A stretch of 64,000 bases of DNA from Verrucomicrobiota bacterium (GCA_026397915.1 JAPLTX010000012.1:1-64000); one strand, 5' to 3'. Positions 28,991 through 39,017 are shown, counted from the stretch's first letter. Made by a program: numbers and translations. Notes: generated by a model not told the origin, from the letters alone.

Positions 28991-30307
28991 CTAGACGTGC
29001 CACGGCTCGCGCGTTGCGCGGGTCCGCATCCGGTTGGCTTCGGCGTCGCCGATGAATTCCTCCTTTGCCGGGTCCCACCGCATGTTTCGTTTAAGCAACA
29101 TGCAGATGTTCGTGACGTGATTGGTGCTCATCGCGCGGTGCATCACCATTTCGTTGGCGACGCACGGGCGACGCGTCCGCACGCCACGCAGAAAATCGCG
29201 GATATGATGCAGCGGCCGGCCGGATTGCTCCTGATAACCGCGCACCAACTTGTCGAACTCCCTCAACAGCGCCGGCGAGGAAACTTCGGGCCGCTGATAG
29301 CCGTCGGCGACGGACACCCAGCCTTCCGTGCCCTCGTAGCGCACGCCACACGAGCCATGCCACATGCCGCGCACGCCGGGCTTCGACCAGCCTTCCGTGT
29401 TGAGCACCAGCGTGATACCGTTGGCGAAACGGCAAGTGAAGAAGTCGAAATCCTCGCGGCCGGGATACTCGTAGGCGACGGGCGAAGAGTCGAGCGCATC
29501 AACGCCGGACTGACACTGGCAAATCGTGTGGCTTCCCCAGCCCGCCACGCCGGTGCCGAAATCGTAATAGTTGAGCCATGCGCCGCAGCCGCCGAGGTAA
29601 CCGCGGTTGTATGGCCGCCACGGCGCGGGACCGAGCCAGAGGTTCCAGTTGAGCTCGTTCGGGTCCGGCTCCGGTTCGGCCGGCAGCCAGTCGGTCTTCA
29701 TCTGGAATGGCAGCAGATGCGCATAGACGGTGTGAACCTTGCCGAGCCGGCCGGTGCGCGCGAGCTGGTCGGCGAAGACGAAGTTGGCTTCGCTGAGCCG
29801 CTGGATGCCGCTCTGGAAAATGCGGCCGTAGCGGCGCGCGGTCGCGACGAGCGCCTGGCCTTCGGCAACGCTCATTGCGGACGGCTTTTCGCAGAAGACA
29901 TCGAGGCCCGCCTGCATCGCCAAAATCGAAGCCGGCGTGTGCCAGCGGTCGCCGGTCGCGATCAGCATTGCGTCGAGGTCGCGGCGCTGGGCAATGAACT
30001 CGCGCATGTCGCGGAACGTCGCGCAACCCTGGTTGTTGTAGGTTTGATCCACCAACTGCTTGACCGCGTCGCGTCGTGCCTTCTTCACCTCGCAGACGGC
30101 GACGAACTGCACCTCCGGCTCCTGCAACAGCACGCTCAAGTCATAACCGCCGCGCCCGCCGATGCCGATGCCACCCATCACGATCCGCTCGCTCGGCGCC
30201 ACCGCGCCATCGCGGCCGAGCGCGGAAGCGGGGATGAGGTTCGGCGCAGCAACCGAAGCAGACGCCAGCAGCGTCTGTTTCAGAAAGTCGCGACGGTTGA
30301 TCTTCAT
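28991..30307 (-). CDS. Tat-signal Gfo/Idh/MocA family oxidoreductase 2
   Basis: NRRDFLKQTLLASASVAAPNLIPASALGRDG...IATGDRWHTPASILAMQAGLDVFCEKPSAMSVAEGQ; ends EANRMRTRATREPWHV. Confidence 0.9.
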   Translation of the reverse strand: MKINRRDFLKQTLLASASVAAPNLIPASALGRDGAVAPSERIVMGGIGIGGRGGYDLSVLLQEPEVQFVAVCEVKKARRDAVKQLVDQTYNNQGCATFRDMREFIAQRRDLDAMLIATGDRWHTPASILAMQAGLDVFCEKPSAMSVAEGQALVATARRYGRIFQSGIQRLSEANFVFADQLARTGRLGKVHTVYAHLLPFQMKTDWLPAEPEPDPNELNWNLWLGPAPWRPYNRGYLGGCGAWLNYYDFGTGVAGWGSHTICQCQSGVDALDSSPVAYEYPGREDFDFFTCRFANGITLVLNTEGWSKPGVRGMWHGSCGVRYEGTEGWVSVADGYQRPEVSSPALLREFDKLVRGYQEQSGRPLHHIRDFLRGVRTRRPCVANEMVMHRAMSTNHVTNICMLLKRNMRWDPAKEEFIGDAEANRMRTRATREPWHV

Positions 30308-30319
30308 GGCTCTGCTTTT

Positions 30320-30988
30320 CTACTTCAGCGTCTTCAACACGATGTTCTTGAACTGCACTTTCATCGGCGGGCCGGGATGCATCTGAAGGCCGATGACACC
30401 GCTCGGCGTGGCAATGGCGGGACGATGATCCGTCACGCGGCTCATCAACACGCCGTTCACGTAATACGTGATCTCCGGTCCGCGGCAGACGATGCGGCAG
30501 GTGTTCCAGCCTTCCTTCTTGAAAACCTTGAGCAGTTCCGCGGCGTCGCCGATCTTCTCTGTCTCTTTCTTGCCGTCGACGGCGAAGACCGTCTTCTCAC
30601 CGCGTGCGACGACCAAGCCGCCCTTGTGATGATAAATGAAACCGACCAGCCCGCCGTTGCCGGTCATGTCGGCCTGATAGCCCATCGTGTCCCATTCGCC
30701 CCGGCGCGCGGAGCGAATCTGGATGCCAGAGTTGGCTTTCGCGCTCAGCCGGAAATCCGCCGTCAACTCAAAGTCCGCCGGCTCGCCGCCTTTCCAGATG
30801 AGGTAGTTGCATTTCTTGCACGGCTTCTCCGGCGTGCTCTCCGCCGTGAGCGCGCCGTCCTCGACGTGCCACCAGCCGGGCGCGGCGTCCCAACCGTCGA
30901 GGTCCTTGCCGTTGAAAAGCTGCTGCTCGCCCGCGCGCGCGGCGAAAGCGACCAGACAGACTGCGGAAAGTGTGGCGAGATTCTTCAT
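30320..30988 (-). CDS. DUF1080 / 3-keto-disaccharide hydrolase domain protein
   Basis: Signal peptide; QQLFNGKDLDGWDAAPGWWHVEDGALTAE ... DFELTADFRLSAKANSGIQIRS ... GPPMKVQFKNIVLKTLK. Confidence 0.88.
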   Translation of the reverse strand: MKNLATLSAVCLVAFAARAGEQQLFNGKDLDGWDAAPGWWHVEDGALTAESTPEKPCKKCNYLIWKGGEPADFELTADFRLSAKANSGIQIRSARRGEWDTMGYQADMTGNGGLVGFIYHHKGGLVVARGEKTVFAVDGKKETEKIGDAAELLKVFKKEGWNTCRIVCRGPEITYYVNGVLMSRVTDHRPAIATPSGVIGLQMHPGPPMKVQFKNIVLKTLK

Positions 30989-30992
30989 GCAA

Positions 30993-33203
30993 CTACTTCT
31001 TCTTCGCCTTCGGCGCAGCACCTTTCGCTTGCGCCAGCAACCGCTTCGCTTGCTGCGCGAGTTTCTTGTCGGAGGTCGTCACCTGCTGCATGGCGGCAGC
31101 GACCTGCGCCGGGTTCTTGCCAACGATCCTTGCGGAGATGGCAACTGCGGCGATACTCGCTTCGCCCTTGAGGTTGCCGGCGGCCAGATACGGCGTCACC
31201 AGCGCCAGCGATTCGGCGGTGGGAATCTCACCAAGAGCTGCCAGCCCAAGGCGGCGTTCCTCGTCGCGCTCGATCAACGCCATCGCTTCCTTCAACGAGG
31301 CGAATTTCTGCTCGATGGAAGCGTCCTGCAACGGAATCAGCCGGAGCTGGCCGCGGAGCGCGAGGACTTTGAACTTCTTGTCCGTCGCGGTCTTTGCGAT
31401 CTGCATCACATCGGGCAACGCGTCCGCCGTCTGCCAGTCGCAGAGCGTGCGCTGGGCGGTTTCCTTGATCTCGGCGTTGGCGTCCGAAGCGGCGGCGCGG
31501 ACGGCGGCGAGCGCCTTCGGGCCGCCGGCCGAGCGCAACACGCGCAGCAACGCAACCTTCGCGGGCACCGGCGCCTGCGCCATCGGCGCGCAAAGCGCGT
31601 CCACAAGCGCCGGTGGCACGGCCGTCGCGGTAAACGCGATGGTGTCGTTCTCGCGGACCGTCTTGACGCTTGGCACACCGTTCACCGTGTATTCGACGCG
31701 CAGTCTCTTGACCTTGCCGCCGGCGGTGTCGCCGAAATGTTTGTTGGACGCCTGCACTGTGGGGGAAGCTTTCACAAGCTCGGCGAGCTTGGCGGTGACA
31801 TCGGCCAAGGGACCTTCGGGCAGCGCGCCATAGATCGCCTTCTGGATAACGACGTTGCCGCTGACGGGCCGGTTCAACCGCGCGCAGACGGCCGACAGCG
31901 CGTTCTCGGCCGGTTCCGTATCTTTCGCTTTCATCAGCGCACCGAGCAGCATCGGCACTTCGTCAATGCCGGCCAGTTCGCCGAGTGCCTTGAAGCTTGC
32001 GCCGGAAACGGCGGCGTTGGAATCCTCGGCGACCTTCAGCAGCTCCGGAATCGCGCTCATGATGCGGCGCTGGGCGATCAACTCGATCGCGGCGCGGCGG
32101 GCGTTCTCCTCCGGTTGCTTGAGCATCGCAACGATGGCTGATTCAACCTCCGCGCCCGGCATCTTGGCCACCGCCAGCCTGGCGGACATTGCGACCTTCG
32201 AGTCGCCGCCGGCAGCAATGGAGAGCAGAGCCGGGGCGGATTTGGGGTTGCTCAGGCGGTCGAGCACACTGATCGCGATAAGTTGTTGCGGCTCTGGCGC
32301 GCTCTTCGCAGCCTTGAGCGCCACGTCGAGCGTCTCGGCGTCGCCGCGGTCAGCGAGCGCGAGCAACAGATACGATTGCCGCTCCGGCGTCACGCGTTCC
32401 ATCTCGGCCAGCAACGCCTGTGTCACCTCGCGGCCGGGCAGATCGCGCACCGTGCGCATGGCGCTGTTGAAACAATCCTTGTCCTTCGAGCGCAGTTGCT
32501 CGACCAACATCGGCACGCCAGCGGCTCCGCGGGCAAGGATCGCGCCCCGCGTCGCCTCAGCGGTCTTCTGCTTCGAGATGTTCGCGCTACGGACGGCGTC
32601 AAACAGCTTTGCAGCTGCTTCAGCCTTTCCTTCGGCGAGTGATTGTTCCGCGCAGAGGATGCAGCCTTCGGCAACGGCAGGGCGAACCGCGGCGGGCGCG
32701 CCGACGAGCAGAGGTTGCAACGTCTTGGCGGCCGTCCCACCGCCGATGCGACCCAGCGCCGCGGCGGCAGCCGAGGCCACGTCAGCATCGGAATCCTTGA
32801 GCTTCTCGGAGAGAGCGCCGACGGAGTTGGCGTCGCGGCGGACGCCGAGGGTGTTGATCACGCCGATCAGGAGCTTGCCGTGCAGTTTGCCGAGCGCCTC
32901 GCGCAACGCGTCATCGGCGGCAGAATCGGGAATGGCCTGGAGGGCAATGCGCGCCCACGAGGCGAGGTGCTCGTCGGCAAGGAACGGCGCGAGCACCGAC
33001 ACCGCTTCGCTGGTGCCGTAGATGGCGAGCCGTTTGCACGCGATCGCTTTTTCCGCGGGCGGCGCGCCGGACTTGAGGATGGCGATGAGTTCGCGCTGCT
33101 TTTCGGCGGCCTTGGCGGCGTCGGGACCGGCGGCTTGAAGCTGGCCGGCAAGCGCGAGGGCTGCGACCAACGCGGCGTTACGGATGATGAAGTTCAGTTT
33201 CAT
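30993..33203 (-). CDS. Secreted HEAT-repeat protein, paralogue 2
   Basis: Signal peptide plus HEAT-like repeats; aligns with 25274..27508 over the whole length, including AENALSAVCAR...VVIKKAVYGALPEGP-type segments. Confidence 0.8.
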   Translation of the reverse strand: MKLNFIIRNAALVAALALAGQLQAAGPDAAKAAEKQRELIAILKSGAPPAEKAIACKRLAIYGTSEAVSVLAPFLADEHLASWARIALQAIPDSAADDALREALGKLHGKLLIGVINTLGVRRDANSVGALSEKLKDSDADVASAAAAALGRIGGGTAAKTLQPLLVGAPAAVRPAVAEGCILCAEQSLAEGKAEAAAKLFDAVRSANISKQKTAEATRGAILARGAAGVPMLVEQLRSKDKDCFNSAMRTVRDLPGREVTQALLAEMERVTPERQSYLLLALADRGDAETLDVALKAAKSAPEPQQLIAISVLDRLSNPKSAPALLSIAAGGDSKVAMSARLAVAKMPGAEVESAIVAMLKQPEENARRAAIELIAQRRIMSAIPELLKVAEDSNAAVSGASFKALGELAGIDEVPMLLGALMKAKDTEPAENALSAVCARLNRPVSGNVVIQKAIYGALPEGPLADVTAKLAELVKASPTVQASNKHFGDTAGGKVKRLRVEYTVNGVPSVKTVRENDTIAFTATAVPPALVDALCAPMAQAPVPAKVALLRVLRSAGGPKALAAVRAAASDANAEIKETAQRTLCDWQTADALPDVMQIAKTATDKKFKVLALRGQLRLIPLQDASIEQKFASLKEAMALIERDEERRLGLAALGEIPTAESLALVTPYLAAGNLKGEASIAAVAISARIVGKNPAQVAAAMQQVTTSDKKLAQQAKRLLAQAKGAAPKAKKK

Positions 33204-33251
33204 GTTCTCGTGATTTGTAATACGTGATTCGTGATTCGTCCGTAATGGCCG

Positions 33252-34393
33252 TTAAAAGCGCCACGGTTCGCGCAGGGCTTCACCGCGAAGACGGTTGGCT
33301 TCCTCGTCGCCGATGAACTCGTTCTTCTTCGGGTCGTAGGCGAGCTTGCGGTCCAGGAAGAGCGCGATGTTGCCGGCGTTGCAGGCGATGTGCGTATTGC
33401 AGGCCGCGTCGGCGTTGGCCAGCCGGTTTCGCCTTCAAAGCGCACCGGGCAGGAGCCGATGCTGGGAAGCCAGCCTTCGTTGCGCATGACGAGCTTGACG
33501 CCGTTGGCGTAGCGCGCGTGCAACTGCCCATCCTGCGGCCAGTATTCCACCGGCACCGTCTTGTCGGCATCGTTGGCCCACTGGCATTGGTCCACGCAAT
33601 GCGAACCCCACTCCAGACATCCGCCGCCGCCGGGGCCGCCGACGAAGCCGCCGCCCTTCTCGAAGCTGCCAGCGCGAGAGAACAGCGCCTTGTTGAATGG
33701 CCGCCACGCCGCCGGGCCGAGGTAAAGGTTCCAGTCGTCTTCCTCCTTGGACGGCTCCGGATCGGGTTCGGGCCAGCCGCTGGTGACGGCTTTCAACCCC
33801 ATCGGATGCGCGTGGAGCGTCGTGAGTTTACCGAGCTTGCCGCTGCGGGCGAGTTCGACGGCAAATTGAAAATTGGGCAGGCTGCGCCGCTGTGTGCCGG
33901 CTTGGAACACGCGGCCGGTGCGATGAAACGCCTCGGCCAGCGAGAGACTGTCCAAGATCGTCTTGGCGCACGGTTTCTCGCAGTAAACATCCTTGCCCGC
34001 CTTCGCGGCCGTGACGGACGCCAGCGCGTGCCAGTTTGGTCCGGTGGCGATAAGCACGGCGTCAATGTCGGGGCGGGCGAGCAGTTCGCGCAGATCACGA
34101 TACGTAGCGCAATTGGTGTTGCCGTATTTGGCGTCAGCGCGCTCCTTGACGGCTTGGCGGCGCGCGGCCTTGACCTCGGCGATGGCCACGAACTGCACGT
34201 CGGCTTCCTCCAAGAAGCAGCCGAGCACGTAGGTCCCGCGGCCACCGATGCCGATGGCGCCAAGCACGACGCGCTCACTCGGTGCGACCGTGCCATCGAG
34301 ACCCAGCGCGGAAGCGGGGATGACGTTGGGCAGCGCGCTGGCTGCCGCAGTGGCGAAACTGGTCTTCAAGAAATCACGACGATTCATTTTCAT
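33252..34393 (-). pseudogene. Tat-signal Gfo/Idh/MocA oxidoreductase 3, apparent frameshift near the 3' end (pseudogene or sequence error)
   Basis: Frame of ORF 33200..34393 is good to RFEGETGW. After about 33417-33424 the conserved family C-terminus (ANADAACNTHIACNAGNIAL...DEEANRLRGEALREPWRF*) continues in a different frame and stops at 33252. Confidence 0.8.
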
Positions 34394-34401
34394 GTTCTGT
34401 T

Positions 34402-35604
34402 TTACTTCGTTTTGTTTTCAAACCAAACCGGGCCGCCGAATTTGCCGGTGACGACGATGTCGAGATCGCCGTCGCCGTCCATGTCCTTCAGACAAATGTT
34501 CAATCCGGAGCCGACGCCTTGATTGTAGGAGATAACGTGCTTGGTCCACTTGACCGAGTGGTTGAGGCCGCGGTGCAGCTTGTAATAATAAAGTCCGAGC
34601 GGCGCGTCTTCCTCCGGGTCGTGACCGTTGTGCGCCATGAACCGTTTGCCCGCCACCAGCTCCGGCACGCCGTCGCCGTCGAGGTCGCCGAGCACGAGGC
34701 TGTGCGCCTGTGTCCACGTGTCGTCAATCAAGTGCTGCTTGAATTTGATCTCGCCACCTTCGCGGAACTGCTCATACCAGTAGATGCCGTAGCGGTGCGC
34801 GGAACTGCAGATGAGGTCGTTGAGGCCATCGCCGTTCACGTCGAAGACCAAAATCTGCGCGGTGTGTTCGGACTTCGCGCCATCCTTGCTGCCGAGCACG
34901 AGCGGATGCTCGATCCACTTGCCGTTGCGCGGGTCGGCGGGTGCTTCGAACCACGCGTCGGGTCGGATGATGTCGGGCCGGCCGTCGCCATTGATGTCGC
35001 CAACGCCGTTGCCGAAGTTCATCGGCTTCTCGCTGACGACGTGGACGTCGAACTTGCCTTTGCCGACCAGCTCATACCAAACCGTGCGCTTCACGTCGGG
35101 CAACACGCAGTCGGCTTTGCCGTGGCCAAGCACGTCAGCGAGTTGGCCCGTCTCAAAGTTGCCGTTCTGCTCGATCAAGGTCATCGGCCATTCGCCGCTC
35201 GTGCCGGTGTTCTTGAACCAGGTCGAACTCTTGCTGAACCAGTCCACGCTGATGATGTCGGGCTTGCCGTCGCCGTCCACGTCGAGCGCCAGGTTGGCGA
35301 AATCGTTGCGATAGCCCTTGCCGTTCTCATCCACGCTGCCGGCGATGGTGCGAACCTTCACTGGCTTGAAGTCGGGGGCGAGGTAGAGGAACTCGCCCGC
35401 GAAGATGTCGGGCCGGCCGTCGCAGTTGAAGTCGGCGACTGCGCAGGCTTCGCTGCGAAACTTGTCCACGCGGTGCATCACGAACTTGATGCCGCCGGGC
35501 GTGACGTTCTTCGGTTCCGGCGCATCGGCGCCGAAGCTCTGGACCGCCAGCGCGCAAAACGCTGCCGCAGCCGATAAACCAAGGGAAATCCTGATCGTCT
35601 TCAT
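34402..35604 (-). CDS. Secreted FG-GAP/VCBS repeat protein
   Basis: Repeated Asp-rich units: VADFNCDGRPDIF, LDVDGDGKPDIISVDW, GDINGDGRPDIIRPD, FDVNGDGLNDLI, GDLDGDGVPELV, KDMDGDGDLDIVVTGK. Confidence 0.9.
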   Translation of the reverse strand: MKTIRISLGLSAAAAFCALAVQSFGADAPEPKNVTPGGIKFVMHRVDKFRSEACAVADFNCDGRPDIFAGEFLYLAPDFKPVKVRTIAGSVDENGKGYRNDFANLALDVDGDGKPDIISVDWFSKSSTWFKNTGTSGEWPMTLIEQNGNFETGQLADVLGHGKADCVLPDVKRTVWYELVGKGKFDVHVVSEKPMNFGNGVGDINGDGRPDIIRPDAWFEAPADPRNGKWIEHPLVLGSKDGAKSEHTAQILVFDVNGDGLNDLICSSAHRYGIYWYEQFREGGEIKFKQHLIDDTWTQAHSLVLGDLDGDGVPELVAGKRFMAHNGHDPEEDAPLGLYYYKLHRGLNHSVKWTKHVISYNQGVGSGLNICLKDMDGDGDLDIVVTGKFGGPVWFENKTK

Positions 35605-35631
35605 AGTTGTCTCCTTTTGCTTCCGCCACGC

Positions 35632-36996
35632 TTACGCATGCCACGGCGCGCGCATGGCGCGGGTGAGTAGGCGGTTCGCCTCTTCGTCGCCGATGAATTT
35701 TTCCTTCACCGGGTCGAACTTCATATTGCGCTTGAGCCACATGCAGATGTTGGCGCAATGGACGGTGGTCATCGAGCGGTGCATCACCACCGGGTTGGCA
35801 ACAGTGATGTCGCGCGACTTCACGCAATCGAGGAAGTTCCGCATGTGATCAAGCGAGCGGCCGGTGCGGGCGGCGTATTCGCCGATGACGCGCTTCATTT
35901 GCGTCAGCAACACCGGCGAGGAAACGTCCGGCCGCGAGTAGCCGTCGGCGGCGGAAGCCCAGCCTTCGGTGCCGTCGAACCGTTCGCCACAGGAGCCGTG
36001 CCAATATCGCTTGTTGAGGTCACGCGCGAGAATCATCTTCACGCCGTTGGCGAAGTGCGTAACCATCCCGTCGCCGCTCTCGTTGTTGACGTATTCGTAT
36101 TCCACCGCCGAGGTGTGCGACGCGCCGATGCCGGCCTGCGCCTGCGCGAATGTGTGCGCGCCCCACTCGCCGATGCAGCTCGTGTGGAAATCGTAGTTCC
36201 CGCGCCAGGCGCCGCGGACGTAGGCGGAGTTGAACGGCCGCCACGGACACGGGCCGAGCCACGCGTCCCAGTCCAACTCTTCTTTCGGCGGCTCCGGCTC
36301 GGCGGGCAGCCAGTCGGTTTTCATCGCGGCGGCGTCCCACGGCGCGATGTGCGCGTAGGCGGTGTGAATCTTGCCAAGACCGCCGGTGCGGGCCATCTCG
36401 ATGCAGAAAATGTGGTTCGGCTCGCTGAGCCGCTGCGTGCCGGTCTGATAGACGCGGTTGAAGCGTTTCGCCGTCTCGACGACCATGCGGCCTTCCGCAA
36501 CGGTCATGGACGACGGCTTCTCGGAATAGACGTCCTTGCCGGCGCGCATGGCCACGGTGGCCGCCATCGCGTGCCAGCGGTCGCCGGTGGCGATGAGCAC
36601 CGCGTCAATATCCGTCCGCGTCGCCAGGAACTCGCGCATCTCCGGATACATCTTGCAGTCGCTGTTGCCGTATTTGGTGTCCACGGTCTTCTTGACGCGC
36701 TCGCGGGTCTCGCGCCAAAGGTCACAGATGGCGACGAACTGCACGTCGTTCTCGCGCAACGCCCAGTTGAGATCGTGGCCGCCGCGGTTGCGCAGACCGA
36801 TGCCGCCCATGATGATGCGCTCGCTCGGCGCGACCCAGCCGTCACGGCCGAGCGCGGACGCGGGAATGAGATTTGGCGCAGCGGCCGCTCCCAAAACGGC
36901 GGTGGTGGTTTTCAGAAACTGGCGGCGGCTGAAGGATGGCTGCGTGGGCAGAGTGGAAGCGTGCATGACTCCGGTGCTCCTGTTTGATGTTTGCAT
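35632..36996 (-). CDS. Tat-signal Gfo/Idh/MocA family oxidoreductase 4
   Basis: SRRQFLKTTTAVLGAAAAPNLIPASALGRDGWVAPSERIIMGGIG; DAVLIATGDRWHAMAATVAMRAGKDVYSEKPSSMTVAEGR; start assigned at MQTSNRS (36996). Confidence 0.9.
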   Translation of the reverse strand: MQTSNRSTGVMHASTLPTQPSFSRRQFLKTTTAVLGAAAAPNLIPASALGRDGWVAPSERIIMGGIGLRNRGGHDLNWALRENDVQFVAICDLWRETRERVKKTVDTKYGNSDCKMYPEMREFLATRTDIDAVLIATGDRWHAMAATVAMRAGKDVYSEKPSSMTVAEGRMVVETAKRFNRVYQTGTQRLSEPNHIFCIEMARTGGLGKIHTAYAHIAPWDAAAMKTDWLPAEPEPPKEELDWDAWLGPCPWRPFNSAYVRGAWRGNYDFHTSCIGEWGAHTFAQAQAGIGASHTSAVEYEYVNNESGDGMVTHFANGVKMILARDLNKRYWHGSCGERFDGTEGWASAADGYSRPDVSSPVLLTQMKRVIGEYAARTGRSLDHMRNFLDCVKSRDITVANPVVMHRSMTTVHCANICMWLKRNMKFDPVKEKFIGDEEANRLLTRAMRAPWHA

Positions 36997-37109
36997 CAGG
37001 TGACCTTTTTCCAAAGCGAATAATGGCGGGACAGCGTAAGGCGGAGCCGCACGTCGGCCAAGATAAAAATCCTGGCGCGGCGATACTACCTTTGGCGCAC
37101 GACGCCTGA
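36976..37109 (-). promoter_or_regulatory. Upstream/leader region, copy 1 of a duplicated element
   Basis: Colinear ~80% identity by eye with 43884..44015; both copies lie immediately upstream of, and run into, minus-strand start codons. Confidence 0.75.
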
Positions 37110-37482
37110 CGGGTATTGGAATCCCGCGGCTGCGGGCGTGCCTCGCTGCACGAAGTCATGCCAATGATTGAGATGCGCCCGTTTTCGTTTTCGGAGAAAC
37201 TCCCGGTCGAAAATGTCTTGGCTCGATTGCGGTTTTCTTCTATAAGAAGAGGAGTAGGTTTGATGAAAGCCGCTTCAACACTGCAGAGCATCTTACCATC
37301 GGCGTTTCCGGCGGAGCTTTGGGGTGGAGGACGGGGGAGTGAGTTCCTGCCATGAACACAGCGACAGCCACGACATCGCCAACGCGGTTGAATGATGTCT
37401 TAGTGAATTGCTGCGGTGCCTCGCCCAGCCACAAGCATCAAGACCCGCATCCTTGAACCCGCGATAACACAGAAGAAAAGCT

Positions 37483-38961
37483 ATGAACAAAAAACCGAGA
37501 AAAAACAAATCAGGAATCTCACGGCGAGACTCATTCAAACTTTCCGGGCTGGCCTTGGGAGGGCTGGCCCTGGGAGGAATGACCGGCAAAATCTACGGGC
37601 AGTCGGGAGGTTCGGATCCGACGCAGCAATTCACCGATTTCTCGAACTTGACTCCCTTCACCCCGCCCGAAACTCTGGCCGCGGATCAGATGCGGATCTG
37701 GTTTTTCGGGACTTCCTGCATCCCGCGCCTGACACAAGAGTGCAACAGCATCTTCGTCGAGGTGGGACAGGGCAGCAACGGCCTGCCTTTGGACCAGTTC
37801 GTTTTTGACTGCGGCTCGGGCGTCGTCGCCAAATACAATGCCGCGAAGATTCCCAACGCCAGAATGAACAAAGTCTTCCTGACCCATCTGCACGGGGACC
37901 ACATCAGCGATCTGTGCCATCTTTATTGTTTCGGGCCTTCCACCGATCGCAAGTCGCCCTTCTACATCTGGGGACCGGGGCCTTCGGGCGTGATCAACCC
38001 CATGCCTCCACCGGTGTATTACAATGACGGGACCAAAGCCTTCTGTGCGAACTTCAGGGAAGCCATGCGCTGGCATACGGAGAGTTTCAGTTTTGAAAAC
38101 ACACGCTACTCCGGCTACAGGCCTCCCACCCGCCAAAGCTGGGGGCTTCCCGTCAATCCCATCCCCGTCGGGAACGATGATCCCCGTGATGGCTATGCCG
38201 TCGTCCCCATCGAGCTCCCGGCGCCGATCTCGACAGCGCCGAATATTGCCTACAACAACGCCTCCACCGGCGTGAAAATCACCTACTTCCCGGCCATTCA
38301 TTGCCGAAAAGGCTCGGTGAGCTACAAGCTGGAATGGAACGGCCTCTCGATGATCTTCTCGGGCGACACCAAGCCCAATTATGACATGATGGCGCAGGCG
38401 AGCAATCTGGGCAAAGGCGTGGACGTGCTTATCCACGAGATGGTCATGCCGGCCAGTGTGTGGGCCATGAAGAATCTGGGCATCACCGACCCTAGTCAGG
38501 TCTCTCCCAATATCTGGAATGCCGCGCTGAACAACGCCACGGCGGTCCAAAACAGTTCCCACACGCCGCAGGGGGCTTTTGGCTACCTCCTCAGCCAGAT
38601 CAGTCCTTATCCACGACTGACGGTCGCCACCCATTTCCAAGCTGAGGACGACACCGTTGACTCCGCCAAGAGCAGCGTCAACGCGCACTTCCCGCCGACG
38701 AACGTGTATCCCGGCAATATCGTCTGGGCCGCGGATTTCATGGTGATCAACGTCTCCAGAACCGGAATCCAAGTGAGGCAAGCCGCCGTGAGCGGCTACG
38801 CTTTCTACCCGTTCCCGACGCTTTATTCGGGCCTGATGCCGCCCAAGTATCACAATGCCGATGGCAGCGGGAATGCCTACGCCCAGATTGATACGACAAG
38901 GGCGATCCCGGCAACAGACCCAAATACGGGCGCGGTGAACTACCGCAGCGACGGGTTTTAA
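37483..38961 (+). CDS. Tat-signal metallo-beta-lactamase-fold hydrolase (RNase Z/PQQ-like MBL)
   Basis: SRRDSFKLSGLALGGLALGG signal; FLTHLHGDHISDL (HxHxDH), SMIFSGDTKPNYDMMAQASNLGKGVDVLIHEM. Confidence 0.88.
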   Translation: MNKKPRKNKSGISRRDSFKLSGLALGGLALGGMTGKIYGQSGGSDPTQQFTDFSNLTPFTPPETLAADQMRIWFFGTSCIPRLTQECNSIFVEVGQGSNGLPLDQFVFDCGSGVVAKYNAAKIPNARMNKVFLTHLHGDHISDLCHLYCFGPSTDRKSPFYIWGPGPSGVINPMPPPVYYNDGTKAFCANFREAMRWHTESFSFENTRYSGYRPPTRQSWGLPVNPIPVGNDDPRDGYAVVPIELPAPISTAPNIAYNNASTGVKITYFPAIHCRKGSVSYKLEWNGLSMIFSGDTKPNYDMMAQASNLGKGVDVLIHEMVMPASVWAMKNLGITDPSQVSPNIWNAALNNATAVQNSSHTPQGAFGYLLSQISPYPRLTVATHFQAEDDTVDSAKSSVNAHFPPTNVYPGNIVWAADFMVINVSRTGIQVRQAAVSGYAFYPFPTLYSGLMPPKYHNADGSGNAYAQIDTTRAIPATDPNTGAVNYRSDGF

Positions 38962-39017
38962 TCGCACCCCGGGATGCGCCAGGGAAGATTCACAGGAACG
39001 TTCCCGCGTCAGAGTTG

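Noticed and set aside
37116-37355. 79-aa ORF upstream of the MBL gene
   Set aside because: No convincing ribosome-binding site, signal or family; the 37110-37480 interval is better treated as intergenic.
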